A stretch of 64,000 nt of DNA, from assembly GCA_046154665.1 (NCBI GenBank), contig JBJXFG010000055.1, positions 81,185 through 145,184 on the forward strand, written 5' to 3'. This DNA is from JAFLCM01 sp046154665 (GTDB lineage: Bacteria > Planctomycetota > Phycisphaerae > Phycisphaerales > UBA1924). Position numbers and translations under genes: made by a program. The notes under the pieces are model-generated. The model saw only the letters and a list, made by a program, of their open reading frames with translations. It searched no databases and had not been told where the DNA came from. Shown in pieces: positions 48,789-57,850 of the stretch; position 1 is the stretch's first letter, and every line of letters starts with the position of its first letter.

Positions 48789-51560
48789 TCAGCACCCGCC
48801 GAAACGGGCCAGCATGATGGTCAGGTCCAGCGTGTTGACCGCGCCGTCGCCGTTGATGTCACCCGAGGTGTGGGGCGTGACGGTCTGGCCGAACGAGCCC
48901 AGCATGGTCGTGAGGTCGAGCGTGTTGGTGGCACCGTCGTCGTTCAAATCGGCCGGGCAGGGCGGGGGCACGCTGGCGGGATCGGCGGGGTTGTAGCCCA
49001 GGGCGATCTCGTCGTTGTCGAAGGCCCCGTCGGCGTCGCGGTCGATGCCGATGCGACGCTCGGTGCCGCGCGGGACGACTGTCACCGTTACGGGCGATGC
49101 TGTGGTTGCGGACGCAAGCAGGGCGCTCCACGACACCGCCGCACCCACGGCATCAGGCTGCGCGTTCCCGGTGTTGGCGAGATACTGCCAGCCGCGTTCG
49201 ACGCCCCCGATCACCCGCTTGGCGATCAGGCCCACGCTGGGCACGTTCGCGAGATTCTGGAACGTGGTCAGCCGAGCGGAGACATTCGGAGCGGCGTTGT
49301 TCGTCCCGTCCAGCGTCTCCTGCTGGCCAACCGCTGGGTGTGTGTCGGTACCGAAACTCAGCATGAAGGCCTCGACATCCTTGCGCTGCTGGATGCCGGT
49401 GGCGTTGTTGGGGAAGTTGAAGCCGGGGCCGAAGAGGTTGAAGAGCGCGTCGTGGTTGGCGTCGTGGCCGAACCCGAAGCCACGGTTGTTGCCCTGACTG
49501 ACGAACGACATCCCGGCGCGCTCGTGCAGGTCCATGAGCGGGGACACCTTGAGCGTTTGCGGCTCTGGAGGCAGGTTGGGATCACTAAGGGCGAGGCTGG
49601 AGCCAAAGGCGTTGGAGTGGCAGGCGCGGCAGGTCAGCCCGCCCGGCCCGGGTGGTCCGACGCTGGGGAACGTGTTGAAGATGTTCTGCCCCGTGATCGC
49701 GTTGCCCGTCCCGCCGCCGCTGGAGGGGAGCGACGCGACGAGCGTGCCGTCGATGTTGCGGTTGGGGTTGGGGGCGAAGCGGATGGTGGCGAGGAAATCG
49801 GTGAAGCGCTGCATATCCGTGGCGCTGGGCACTGCGGGCAGCCCTTGCAGGCCCGTGTACGCGACGTTGAACGCGGCGACGTTCTCACGGTCGCCGCGCC
49901 AGTGCAGAGCTACGCCGCTCGTCGAACCAAGCAGCGTCTGCGTGATCATGGGCCCTTTCATGGGCGACCACGAGCCGCAGTTGCCCGGCCCCTGGCGGCA
50001 CGGCTGGTTCACCACCTTCTGCGTGCCGGCGGGATCGCCAAGGTCCCACGCCAGCCCGTCATTCCGCCCGTCGATGTGGCACGCGCCGCACGAAGCCTGG
50101 CCCAAGCCGCTCGTCAGGTGCGTGTCATAAAGCAGCGGGCGACCCAAGCGCACCGCCGAGGGGGTGGGATCAAAGAAGCTCACCCGAGAAATCTCGCTGT
50201 CGCTCGTGGTGTCGATGGTCGAGATGGTGCCATCAAAGCGGTTGAGCACGAACGCCCGGCCCGCGGCGGGTGCCAGCGCGATGCCGGTCGGGCCTTGCCC
50301 GACGTCGACGCGGCCCACACGCCCGCCCGCGCCGTCGACGATCACCACGTTGTTCGAGCCCATCCCGGCGACGTAGCCCTTGCCGGTGCTGAGCCACTCG
50401 ATCGCCCGCGGGTCGCCGACGGAGTCTTCGCGGGCCGCTTCGGAGAGCGTCCGCACTGCGTAGTTGAGATGGGGGTTGAGGTCCGACGCGGCCACCGTGG
50501 TCGGCGCGGCGGGGTTGAAGCTGGCCATCTGAGCACGGATGAACACCGAGTTCACCACCGGCTCGAACCGGACCTGGTTCAGCGCCTCGGTGCCCACCGC
50601 GGTGACCGTCCCGTCGGGCTTCACGCCCACCGCCATGACGGTGGTCATCAGCCCGCGGGCGTACGAGACGCCCAGCGTCGAGGCGTTGATGATCGCCACG
50701 TCCTGGTCGTTCAGGCCCCAGGTCACGAAGGAAGACCAGTTGCGGCTGTTGTCGTCCATCCACTGGCCGGCGGCGTTTTGCCGCACGATCATCGCCACCG
50801 CCGGCGGCGTCGGGAGTGCGGGATTCACCGGCGGGTTGAACGCGTTGCCCTGGTTCGGCGCGGGGTTCTGGCCGGCGTACGGCGAGTTCAACTGCGACAC
50901 CACCTCGGCTCGCACCGCCGTCGTCTTGTTCCCCGAGTGGAAAATCCCCGCGTACACCGTCGTCCCGTCCGGGCTCACCGCCAGCGAACGCGGGTCCTCG
51001 CCCTGGATCGGCAGCACCGTCGGCGCGGCACCCAGGTTGGCAAGGTCCCACACCCGCACCTCGTTCCGCTCGGACACGCTCACGAACGCCCTGCCGCCAG
51101 CGAAGACCACATCGCAGGGCTCATCGCCTACGCCGATGGTCCGCGTCACGCGGCGCGTGTTGAGGTCGATGATGCTGACCGAGTCCGATACGCGGTTGAC
51201 CACCCACGCCTCGGAATCGCTCACGCAGCGCACACTGACGGGGTCGAGGCCCACGGCGATCGACGTGAGCGCCACGGGCACCCCCGCACCCCCGGAAACA
51301 TCGAACATCTCGACGCGGTTGTCGGCGGTGTTCACCGCGAGCAGACGCGTGCCCGAGGGCGTCAGCGCGATGGGATGCACGTGGGGGGATTCCCAGTTCC
51401 AGAACGCCGTCTGGCCTGACGCCGAGGCACTCACGCACCAGCCGGCCGCGGCGGCGAGGAGGCGAACTCCGGACTCGATCGTTCCTCGCGCCTTGCCCCC
51501 ATGAACGGTCAAACCTCTGAAGACCCCAGAAGTCACATGGCGGTTCAGGCAAACAGGCAT
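48789..51560 (-). CDS. Secreted YVTN-propeller/dihaem peroxidase-like protein with dockerin-like end
   Basis: About 923 residues from the ATG at 51560; a GTG at 51536 and a TTG at 51512 are alternatives, and the signal-like helix LLAAAAGWCVSASASG starts further in. A beta-propeller region follows (ALTPSGTRLLAVNTADNRVE, AFVSVSERNEVRVWDLANLG). Two haem-binding motifs are seen: CGACHIDGRNDGLAWDLGD and CRACHSNAFG, as in MauG/cytochrome c peroxidase proteins. The C-terminal 60 residues carry two Ca loops, DLNDDGATNTLDLTTMLGSF and DINGDGAVNTLDLTIMLARF, next to cysteines. Haem c attachment implies a periplasmic or outer location. No substrate is known. Confidence 0.8.
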   Translation of the reverse strand: MPVCLNRHVTSGVFRGLTVHGGKARGTIESGVRLLAAAAGWCVSASASGQTAFWNWESPHVHPIALTPSGTRLLAVNTADNRVEMFDVSGGAGVPVALTSIAVGLDPVSVRCVSDSEAWVVNRVSDSVSIIDLNTRRVTRTIGVGDEPCDVVFAGGRAFVSVSERNEVRVWDLANLGAAPTVLPIQGEDPRSLAVSPDGTTVYAGIFHSGNKTTAVRAEVVSQLNSPYAGQNPAPNQGNAFNPPVNPALPTPPAVAMIVRQNAAGQWMDDNSRNWSSFVTWGLNDQDVAIINASTLGVSYARGLMTTVMAVGVKPDGTVTAVGTEALNQVRFEPVVNSVFIRAQMASFNPAAPTTVAASDLNPHLNYAVRTLSEAAREDSVGDPRAIEWLSTGKGYVAGMGSNNVVIVDGAGGRVGRVDVGQGPTGIALAPAAGRAFVLNRFDGTISTIDTTSDSEISRVSFFDPTPSAVRLGRPLLYDTHLTSGLGQASCGACHIDGRNDGLAWDLGDPAGTQKVVNQPCRQGPGNCGSWSPMKGPMITQTLLGSTSGVALHWRGDRENVAAFNVAYTGLQGLPAVPSATDMQRFTDFLATIRFAPNPNRNIDGTLVASLPSSGGGTGNAITGQNIFNTFPSVGPPGPGGLTCRACHSNAFGSSLALSDPNLPPEPQTLKVSPLMDLHERAGMSFVSQGNNRGFGFGHDANHDALFNLFGPGFNFPNNATGIQQRKDVEAFMLSFGTDTHPAVGQQETLDGTNNAAPNVSARLTTFQNLANVPSVGLIAKRVIGGVERGWQYLANTGNAQPDAVGAAVSWSALLASATTASPVTVTVVPRGTERRIGIDRDADGAFDNDEIALGYNPADPASVPPPCPADLNDDGATNTLDLTTMLGSFGQTVTPHTSGDINGDGAVNTLDLTIMLARFGGC

Positions 51561-51773
51561 CTGATCAGCGGCTCCCTTCGAGTTCTCCCAGACCGCCGCC
51601 CGGTGAGCCCGGAGCCCGATGCCCAGTGGTCTCGCCGGCGGCGTTCGAAGACACTCAACGGGGGCCAACGAGGGTTATTGCGGTGGATGACGGAACTTCC
51701 AGGCCGAAGGCCTGGCCGCAAGTAGCCGGGGGTGGAGGAGGCTCGGCGACGACACCCCCGGTGGTGCTCGCCC

Positions 51774-53456
51774 TCACTGCTTCCCGTTCTCCAACTCAGG
51801 CAGACGCAGCAGCGCCCGCAGCGGCGTCTGCACCCGGGCGGGCAAGATGTGGACAAACTCGTTCAGCCGGATCGGCATCAGCATCCGCGTGCCGTAGACG
51901 AACAGCACCGTGAAGATCGACGAGAGGATGAGGATGTTCAGCTCCGGCCCCGTCCGGTTCGTGATCGGGCCGGCGAGGAAATACGTCGCCGCACCGACCA
52001 AGAGCGCCCATCCCCACGGCGGGAGCACGGCCAGCAGGGCCGACTTCCAGTTCAAGCGCACCACGCTGGCCGTGAACAGAATCATCAAGAGGCGGCTGAC
52101 CATGAAGTACAGGCCGACGGCGATCGCCATCGACGTCGCCGACGCCTCGAAGTTGGCCCCGATCAGCGCCGCCGTGCCCAGGCCGAGGCCCTCCAGAATG
52201 GTCAGCAAGGCCCAAGCCTTGAACTTCCCCGCGGCGTTGAGCACGCTGGTGGTCAGCCCGAAAGTGACGCGGAAGGCGAAGAAGACCGAGAGGATCGCCG
52301 CCGGCAGCGCCGCCTCGTCCCACTTCCCGCCGCGCCAGATGGCGCTGACCAGCGGCTCGGTGATGACCGCCAGCCCGATGCACATCGGGGCGGTGAGCAG
52401 CATCTGCACCCGCAGGGCCTTGAGCGTGGCGACGCGCAGGCGCGCGGTGTCGTCCTTGAGGATCGACATCGTGGGGAACAGCACCAGCCGCAGGTTGGTG
52501 CTCATGATGATGAAGATCTGCATGGGGATCTGCCGCGCGAACGCGTACAGCCCCAGCACTGTTTCATCGACGCGCAGGCCGGCGAACAAGATGCCGCCCC
52601 ACTCGAAAAGGTTGGTCCCCAGCACCCCCAGCATCAGCCACTTGGTGCTGCCCAGGATCGAGGGCCACGTGGATGGATCGACCGGGCGGGCCCACATCTT
52701 GTCGCGCAGCAGGGCGTAAGCCCAGACGGCTTCGACGATCGCCGCCAGGATCATCGGGATCACGAACGAGATCGGTCCCAGCCCGGCGTAGGCGAGCAGC
52801 ACGGTCAGCCCGCTCCGCATCAGCGACGACGCCATGGTGATGCTGCTGGAGTTCCCGAAACGCAGCAGCATCTGCAACCGGGCCATGAGCAGCGACGCGA
52901 ACGTCTGCGTCGGCATCCAGATCGCCCAGCACAGCATCAGCATGTGCAGCTTCGGGTCGGACCACTGCTGGGGGAGCCGCACGCCTTCGGGCGGCACCAG
53001 CCGCGGGAACACCTCCGCCAGCGCCAGGCTGCTGCTGTGAACGATGGTCGGGAGCGCCGGCGTCACCACCGCCAGCACGAACCCCGCCGCCAGGTTGATC
53101 GTCATCGCCAGCCAGAACACCGACCCCTCGAGCCGGTGGTACTCCTTTTCGCCGCGCTGGATGACCAGTTCGCGGACCCCGGCGTCGCGCAGCCAAGTGA
53201 ACATCGCCGCCGCCGCCGCCGACGTCGCCCACATTCCGAAGTCCTCTTCAAGGAGGAGGTACCCCAGGAAGATCTGCTGGATGAACGCGCCGGACTTGTA
53301 GACGGCGGTGGCCAGCAGCACCCAGGTCATGCCCAGGCCGACGACGCGCGACATCGACCCCTTGGACGCGAGGCCACCCACACCCTTCACCTCAGTGGGG
53401 GTGTCGGGCGAGCCTGGTCGCCCGGCCACGGGTTCTGGGGGGTGGGGTGAGCTCAA
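51774..53456 (-). CDS. Wzx-type polysaccharide flippase (MOP superfamily)
   Basis: 560 residues, twelve to fourteen hydrophobic spans. Oligosaccharide flippases move undecaprenyl-linked repeat units across the membrane. Spans include FIQQIFLGYLLLEEDFGMWA, ILGSTKWLMLGVLGTNLFEW, LFAGLRVDETVLGLYAFARQ and LRLVLFPTMSILKDDTARLR; the latter parts resemble WzxC/RfbX members. The N-terminus is a Pro/Ser/Thr-rich arm of about 30 residues. The gene diverges from the epimerase gene and its 575-base upstream region. Confidence 0.87.
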   Translation of the reverse strand: MSSPHPPEPVAGRPGSPDTPTEVKGVGGLASKGSMSRVVGLGMTWVLLATAVYKSGAFIQQIFLGYLLLEEDFGMWATSAAAAAMFTWLRDAGVRELVIQRGEKEYHRLEGSVFWLAMTINLAAGFVLAVVTPALPTIVHSSSLALAEVFPRLVPPEGVRLPQQWSDPKLHMLMLCWAIWMPTQTFASLLMARLQMLLRFGNSSSITMASSLMRSGLTVLLAYAGLGPISFVIPMILAAIVEAVWAYALLRDKMWARPVDPSTWPSILGSTKWLMLGVLGTNLFEWGGILFAGLRVDETVLGLYAFARQIPMQIFIIMSTNLRLVLFPTMSILKDDTARLRVATLKALRVQMLLTAPMCIGLAVITEPLVSAIWRGGKWDEAALPAAILSVFFAFRVTFGLTTSVLNAAGKFKAWALLTILEGLGLGTAALIGANFEASATSMAIAVGLYFMVSRLLMILFTASVVRLNWKSALLAVLPPWGWALLVGAATYFLAGPITNRTGPELNILILSSIFTVLFVYGTRMLMPIRLNEFVHILPARVQTPLRALLRLPELENGKQ

Positions 53457-54031
53457 CTGTTCATCCGAACGAGCCGGCGACGCACTCCTTGCGTGTCCAA
53501 ACCGTTACTTCTATCCGACATGCCACCGGTCCGAAAGGCTCTGGCGGGTATTGGCCCGACTTTGGCTGAGACCGACCGGCTGTCCACAGCAAACGACTTA
53601 TCGGGCGATTCGACACGCCGCCTGAGACCGACCCGACGAACCCGGCACCGATCGTCGGCGTATCCACCACGCACGCCGCGACGGTCCCGACCTCGTCGAA
53701 GAGGTCTTCTCATTTCCACCCTGCTATCCTTTCGACCCACGTTGCGGGGCCCCCAGGGATGCCCGAGAAGGAGTTCGGGCACGAGTCGGCACGCCTCACG
53801 GCACATGGAACCACCCACCCTGCTTTGTGGTGTTTTTCGACCGCCCCGGCTCCGGGGCACACCACAGACACGGGCGGATTGATCCGACATTCACCTTCGC
53901 CCCCTTTCGTCCATGGGGGCCCCGTCCACCGGCCTATCGGGCTCTTCGCGGCGGGTTTGGCGCTCGGTTAAGTCTCAGGCAGTATTCACCCAGGCCTCCA
54001 TCCACGCGAGGCGAGAGAGGAATCAGGAATC
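53457..54031. other. Divergent intergenic region between flippase and epimerase genes
   Basis: About 575 bases without a credible gene. It holds a hairpin at 53826-53866 (TGTGGTGT ... ACACCACA around CCCCGGCTCCGGGG) that could shape the mRNA leader of the epimerase, and GAGAGAGGA just before the ATG at 54032. Promoters of both divergent units should be here; I cannot place them. Confidence 0.45.
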
Positions 54032-55024
54032 ATGGCAAACAAGGAACTGGCGGTTGTGGCGGGCGGCGGCGGCTTCATCGGCGGGCACCTGGCACGCCAC
54101 CTGCTGTCGCAGGGCTACCGCGTCCGCGTCGCGGACATCAAGCCGCAGGATTCGTGGTACCAGGTCCACCCGGACGCCGAGAACCACCAGCTCGACCTGA
54201 AGGACCTCGCCTCGTGCCGCAAGGCCGTGCAGGGCGCCGACCGCGTCTACCAGCTCGCCGCCGACATGGGCGGCATGGGCTTCATCGAGAACAACAAGGC
54301 CCTGTGCATGCTCAGCGTGCTCACCAACACGCACATGCTGGTCGCCGCCAACGACGCCAAGGTCAAGCGCTTCTTCTACGCCTCGTCGGCCTGCGTCTAC
54401 AACGCCGACAAGCAGAAGAGCCCCGACGTCGTGGCCCTCAAGGAAGCCGACGCCTACCCGGCGCTCCCCGAAGACGGCTACGGCTGGGAGAAGCTCTTCT
54501 CCGAGCGCATGTGCCGCCACTTCCGCGAGGACTACGGCATCCAGACCCGCGTCGCCCGATTCCACAACGTCTACGGGCCCTTCGGCACCTGGGACGGCGG
54601 TCGCGAGAAGGCCCCCGCCGCCATCTGCCGCAAGGTCATCAACGCCAAGCTCTCCGGCAAGCACGACATCGAGATCTGGGGCGACGGCACCCAGACCCGC
54701 TCGTTCATGTACGTCGACGACTGCGTCAAGGGCATCTGCATGTTCACCGACTCCGACACGCTGAAGGAGCCGCTGAACCTCGGCTCCGACGAGCTGGTGA
54801 GCATCAACCAGCTGGTGTCGATCGCCGAGGAACGCGCCGGGATCAAGCTCAACCGTCGCTACAAGCTCGATGCGCCCAAGGGCGTGGCCGGTCGCAACAG
54901 CGACAACACCCGCATCAAAGAGGTGTTCGGCTGGGCCCCCTCGATCCGCCTGCAGGACGGGATGGCCAAGACCTACGCGTGGATCCATGAAGAGATCAAG
55001 GCCGGCGCTGCTTCGCCCGTCTGA
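54032..55024 (+). CDS. GDP-mannose 3,5-epimerase-type protein
   Basis: 330 residues. The protein is an NAD-dependent epimerase of GDP-mannose 3,5-epimerase type, making GDP-L-galactose (or GDP-L-gulose). Signatures: VAGGGGFIGGHLARHLLSQG, YQLAADMGGMGFIENNKALC, FFYASSACVYNADKQKS, YGWEKLFSERMCRHFREDYG and the segment RFHNVYGPFGTWDGGREKAP. Further on, EIWGDGTQTRSFMYVDDCVK and LNLGSDELVSINQLVSIAEE follow. All are close to plant GME landmarks. Y-x3-K and SxxCxY support catalysis. It opens a plus-strand polysaccharide run. Confidence 0.9.
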   Translation: MANKELAVVAGGGGFIGGHLARHLLSQGYRVRVADIKPQDSWYQVHPDAENHQLDLKDLASCRKAVQGADRVYQLAADMGGMGFIENNKALCMLSVLTNTHMLVAANDAKVKRFFYASSACVYNADKQKSPDVVALKEADAYPALPEDGYGWEKLFSERMCRHFREDYGIQTRVARFHNVYGPFGTWDGGREKAPAAICRKVINAKLSGKHDIEIWGDGTQTRSFMYVDDCVKGICMFTDSDTLKEPLNLGSDELVSINQLVSIAEERAGIKLNRRYKLDAPKGVAGRNSDNTRIKEVFGWAPSIRLQDGMAKTYAWIHEEIKAGAASPV

Positions 55025-55044
55025 GTCGCGGTGAGGCCGCTGTC

Positions 55045-55149
55045 GTGCCACTGATGGCGGTCCGCTTTGGGACCGACATCAGTGCCGAACCGGCAACGAC
55101 CGCGGAGGGCGAGCACTGCTGTCTCCGCTGACGGAGCCAGCAGTGGCAC
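55045..55149. repeat. REPIN-like paired palindrome, family 1 copy B (inverted)
   Basis: 105 bases, the reverse complement of copy A with scattered differences, bounded by GTGCCACT and AGTGGCAC. It lies directly after the epimerase gene. Confidence 0.85.
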
Positions 55150-55191
55150 GAAGCCTGATTGTGCATTAACCCGCTCCCTATAGAATCCCAA

Positions 55192-55228
55192 CCCTCGCGC
55201 TGTCCAACGAACATCGCGAGGGTTTTTT
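55192..55228 (+). terminator. Terminator after the epimerase gene
   Basis: Perfect 8-bp stem CCCTCGCG and CGCGAGGG with TTTTTT at its end. It precedes the methyltransferase gene by about 40 bases. Confidence 0.85.
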
Positions 55229-55268
55229 CTTGGCCCGTCAGTTCCAGCTTCGGCACCCCCACCCACCC

Positions 55269-56177
55269 ATGGCCCCAACCCAGAAAATTCTCAACACCGT
55301 TCTGCGTTTCGGCCAGCGGCTGAAGTTCAGCATCACGCCGAACCACTTCTATTCCGACATCCCGGACCTCGCCCACCTCGAGCGCGAGACCTACTGGCGC
55401 AAGCCCTGGAGCATGACCGCCATCCAGGGCACCGACACCAAGAAGCAGCTCGCCAACCTCACCTCGTGGTGCGCCCCGCTCTCCGCCTCGCTCGCCAAAG
55501 CCCAGGTCCACAAGCGCGCCTGCGACCTCAACGGCGAAGTCGGCTATGGCCCCACCGAGGCCGACGTCCTCTACTGCTTCCTCCGCGCCAACAAGCCCAG
55601 GAAGATCGTCCAGGTCGGCTGCGGCGTCTCGACCGCGATCTGCCTGATCGCCGCCGAGGACGAGCCCGGCTACAAGCCCGAGATCGTCTGCGTCGAGCCC
55701 TACCCGACGCCGATGCTCACGCGCGAGCACGCCGCCGGTCGCATCCGGCTGTTCCCGCAGATGGCCCAAACCGCTCCGATCGAGGAACTCACGTCGCTCG
55801 AAGCCGGCGACCTGTTCTTCGTCGACTCGACCCACACCGTCAAGCCCGGCAGCGAGGTGCTGCGGGTCATCTTCGAGGTGCTGCCACGCCTCAAGCCCGG
55901 CGTCTTCGTCCACTTCCACGACATCTACTTCCCCTACGACTACGGCCCGGCCACGCTGACCACCTTCTACTTCTGGCGCGAGACGGCCATGCTCATGGCG
56001 TTCCTCACCGGCAACCCCAGCTACGAGATCGCGGCCTCGCTCTCGATGCTGCACGATTCGCAGCAGCCGGGCTTCAGGCAGGCCGTGCCGGGCTACAAGC
56101 CCCGCCCGATGCGCGACGGCCTGAGCACCGGCGAAGGCCACTTCCCCTCGGCGACGTACCTGCGGAAGATCAGTTGA
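55269..56177 (+). CDS. Class I SAM-dependent methyltransferase
   Basis: 302 residues from the ATG at 55269. Motif I is IVQVGCGVSTAICLIAAED; IVCVEPYPTPMLTREHAAG is the acidic strand following it, and DLFFVDSTHTVKPGSEVL is the catalytic region of Methyltransf_24-type enzymes. PGVFVHFHDIYFPYDYGPAT is typical of sugar or cephalosporin hydroxylase-type relatives. The N-terminus has PNHFYSDIPDLAHLERETYW. In this locus it probably methylates a sugar, as inference. Confidence 0.85.
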   Translation: MAPTQKILNTVLRFGQRLKFSITPNHFYSDIPDLAHLERETYWRKPWSMTAIQGTDTKKQLANLTSWCAPLSASLAKAQVHKRACDLNGEVGYGPTEADVLYCFLRANKPRKIVQVGCGVSTAICLIAAEDEPGYKPEIVCVEPYPTPMLTREHAAGRIRLFPQMAQTAPIEELTSLEAGDLFFVDSTHTVKPGSEVLRVIFEVLPRLKPGVFVHFHDIYFPYDYGPATLTTFYFWRETAMLMAFLTGNPSYEIAASLSMLHDSQQPGFRQAVPGYKPRPMRDGLSTGEGHFPSATYLRKIS

Positions 56178-56458
56178 CAGAGGCAAGGGTTCTGGGACCA
56201 ATGGACTCCATCAGGGGTACTCCGCCGGGGACCGGCGGGCTCCCCAAAGGCCGGAGCTAGACCGGCCCTGGTTCGCCCCCGTCCGACATTCTGCCGATAT
56301 CGAACTCCGACACCAGTGGCCGGCGGCCTGTCAGCATCTGACTCCAGCCCCGTCCAGTCATCAAGAGGCCTTCTCTCTCTCTCTTTCTCTCTCTCTTTGC
56401 CTTCCTCCGCGTTCTCCGCGTCTCCGCGGTGAACTCTCCGCGGTGAACCCACGAAGCC
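56178..56458. other. Gene-free region before the GT4 gene
   Basis: About 280 bases. It holds a CT-rich microsatellite (56371-56399, CTCTCT with two TTTC breaks) and then a CTCCGCG/TCCGCGGTGAA repeat run up to the ATG. No gene or known RNA was recognised. Confidence 0.55.
56401..56450. repeat. CTCCGCGGTGAA-type repeat at the GT4 gene start
   Basis: Units CTCCGCG and TCCGCGGTGAAC are repeated just before the ATG. Related sequence occurs inverted at the 3' end of the same gene (about 57698-57730) and again before the formyltransferase ATG (57807-57841, TCTGCGGTGAAA). Confidence 0.65.
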
Positions 56459-57736
56459 ATGTCAGACACGATTCTCATCCTCTCGCAGGTCTACCCACCC
56501 GACCCCGCCAGCGTCGGGCAGCACATGCACGACGTCGCCGCCGAACTCGTCAAGCGCGGGCACCGCGTCAAGGTCATCACCGCCGATCGCGGCTACGACG
56601 ACCCCACCATCAAGTACGACCGCTCCGAAAGGCGTGACGGCGTCGACGTCCACCGCGTCCGCTGGTCGTCCTTCGGCAAGAAGTCCATCCCCATCCGCGC
56701 CACCGCGATGATGATCTTCATGCTGCACTGCCTGTGGGCGGGGCTGGCCACGCGCGGGCTCAAGAAGATCCTCGTGAGCACCTCGCCCCCCATGTGCGGC
56801 TTCGCCGCCGGGCTGGCCCACTCCATCCGCGGCGTGCCCATCACCTACTGGGTGATGGACCTCAACCCGGACCAGATGATCGAGCTGGGCAAGATGCGAG
56901 CCGATTCGTTCGCCGCCAAGATGCTCAACGCGCTGCAGCGGTTCGTGCTGCGGCGCTCGGCGCAGATCGTCCCGCTCGACCGCTTCATGGCGGATCGCTT
57001 GTACAAGAAGCTGTCGCCCGCCGAGGCCCAGAGCGTGAAATCGCGAGTGACGATCATGCCGCCCTGGCCCCATGAGGAGGCGCTCGACGACATCCCGCAC
57101 GAGAAGAACTGGTTCCGCGAGAAGCACGACCTGAACGGGAAGTTTGTGTTCATGTACTCGGGCAACCACGGCTATTCGACGCCGGTGACCACGCTGCTTG
57201 ATGCCGGGCTGAAGATGAACGCCGAGGGGAAGGACGCGGGAACGCTGTTCATGTTCATTGGCGGCGGCGTCGGCAAGAAGGAAGTCGACACGACCATCAA
57301 GGAAAAGCAGCCGGCCAACATCCGCTCGATGCCCTACCAGCCGTTCAAGGATCTGGCGTTCTCGCTCAGCGCGGCGGACGTACACCTGGTGACGGTGGGT
57401 AACGACGTGGTGGGCGTGGTCCACCCCTGCAAGATCTACGGCGCGATGGCGGTGGGGCGACCCATCCTTCTGGTCGCCCCCGACCCCTGCCACGCCAGCG
57501 ACATCATCGCGGATCACGGCGTGGGCTGGCACATCAAGCACGGCGATATCGACGGCGCCGTCAAGACCATCCGCGAGATCGCGGCCCTGCCGCCGGCGCG
57601 CCTGCACGAGATGGGCCAGAAGGCCAAGGCGTACATCGATCAGCAGATGAGCAAGTCGGCGCTGTGCGGGAAGTTCTGTTCGATTGTCGAAGAGGGAATA
57701 ACCGCGGAGGCGCGGAGTTCGCGGAGGGGAAGCTGA
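56459..57736 (+). CDS. GT4-family glycosyltransferase (WcaI-like)
   Basis: 425 residues. A cytoplasmic GT-B enzyme that would add a sugar to the lipid-linked repeat. Landmarks: ILILSQVYPPDPASVGQHMH, RGHRVKVITADRGYDDPTIK, GLAHSIRGVPITYWVMDLNP, IMPPWPHEEALDDIPHEKNW, FMYSGNHGYSTPVTTLLDAG and LSAADVHLVTVGNDVVGVVH; then CKIYGAMAVGRPILLVAPDP with the Glu-like nucleotide loop. These fit WcaI/GT4. The final twelve residues (ITAEARSSRRGS) are encoded by a copy of the CCGCGGAGGCGCGGAG repeat, so the C-terminus was extended by repeat sequence. Confidence 0.9.
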   Translation: MSDTILILSQVYPPDPASVGQHMHDVAAELVKRGHRVKVITADRGYDDPTIKYDRSERRDGVDVHRVRWSSFGKKSIPIRATAMMIFMLHCLWAGLATRGLKKILVSTSPPMCGFAAGLAHSIRGVPITYWVMDLNPDQMIELGKMRADSFAAKMLNALQRFVLRRSAQIVPLDRFMADRLYKKLSPAEAQSVKSRVTIMPPWPHEEALDDIPHEKNWFREKHDLNGKFVFMYSGNHGYSTPVTTLLDAGLKMNAEGKDAGTLFMFIGGGVGKKEVDTTIKEKQPANIRSMPYQPFKDLAFSLSAADVHLVTVGNDVVGVVHPCKIYGAMAVGRPILLVAPDPCHASDIIADHGVGWHIKHGDIDGAVKTIREIAALPPARLHEMGQKAKAYIDQQMSKSALCGKFCSIVEEGITAEARSSRRGS

Positions 57737-57850
57737 GATGGCGCACTGGTCCGGAGCTTGAGTTTCGTTTCTTCGCTGATTCGGTCGGCCGATGACTTCA
57801 ACCCAGTTCTTCTCTCCGCGCTCTCAGCGCCTCTGCGGTGAAAACAAGCC

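Noticed and set aside
48756..51419. Plus-strand open frame (887 codons) opposite the peroxidase-like gene
   Set aside because: Shadow frame; haem and Ca motifs are on the minus strand.
51732..53450. Plus-strand open frame (572 codons) opposite the flippase gene
   Set aside because: Gln/Arg/His-rich composition, a shadow of membrane-span codons.
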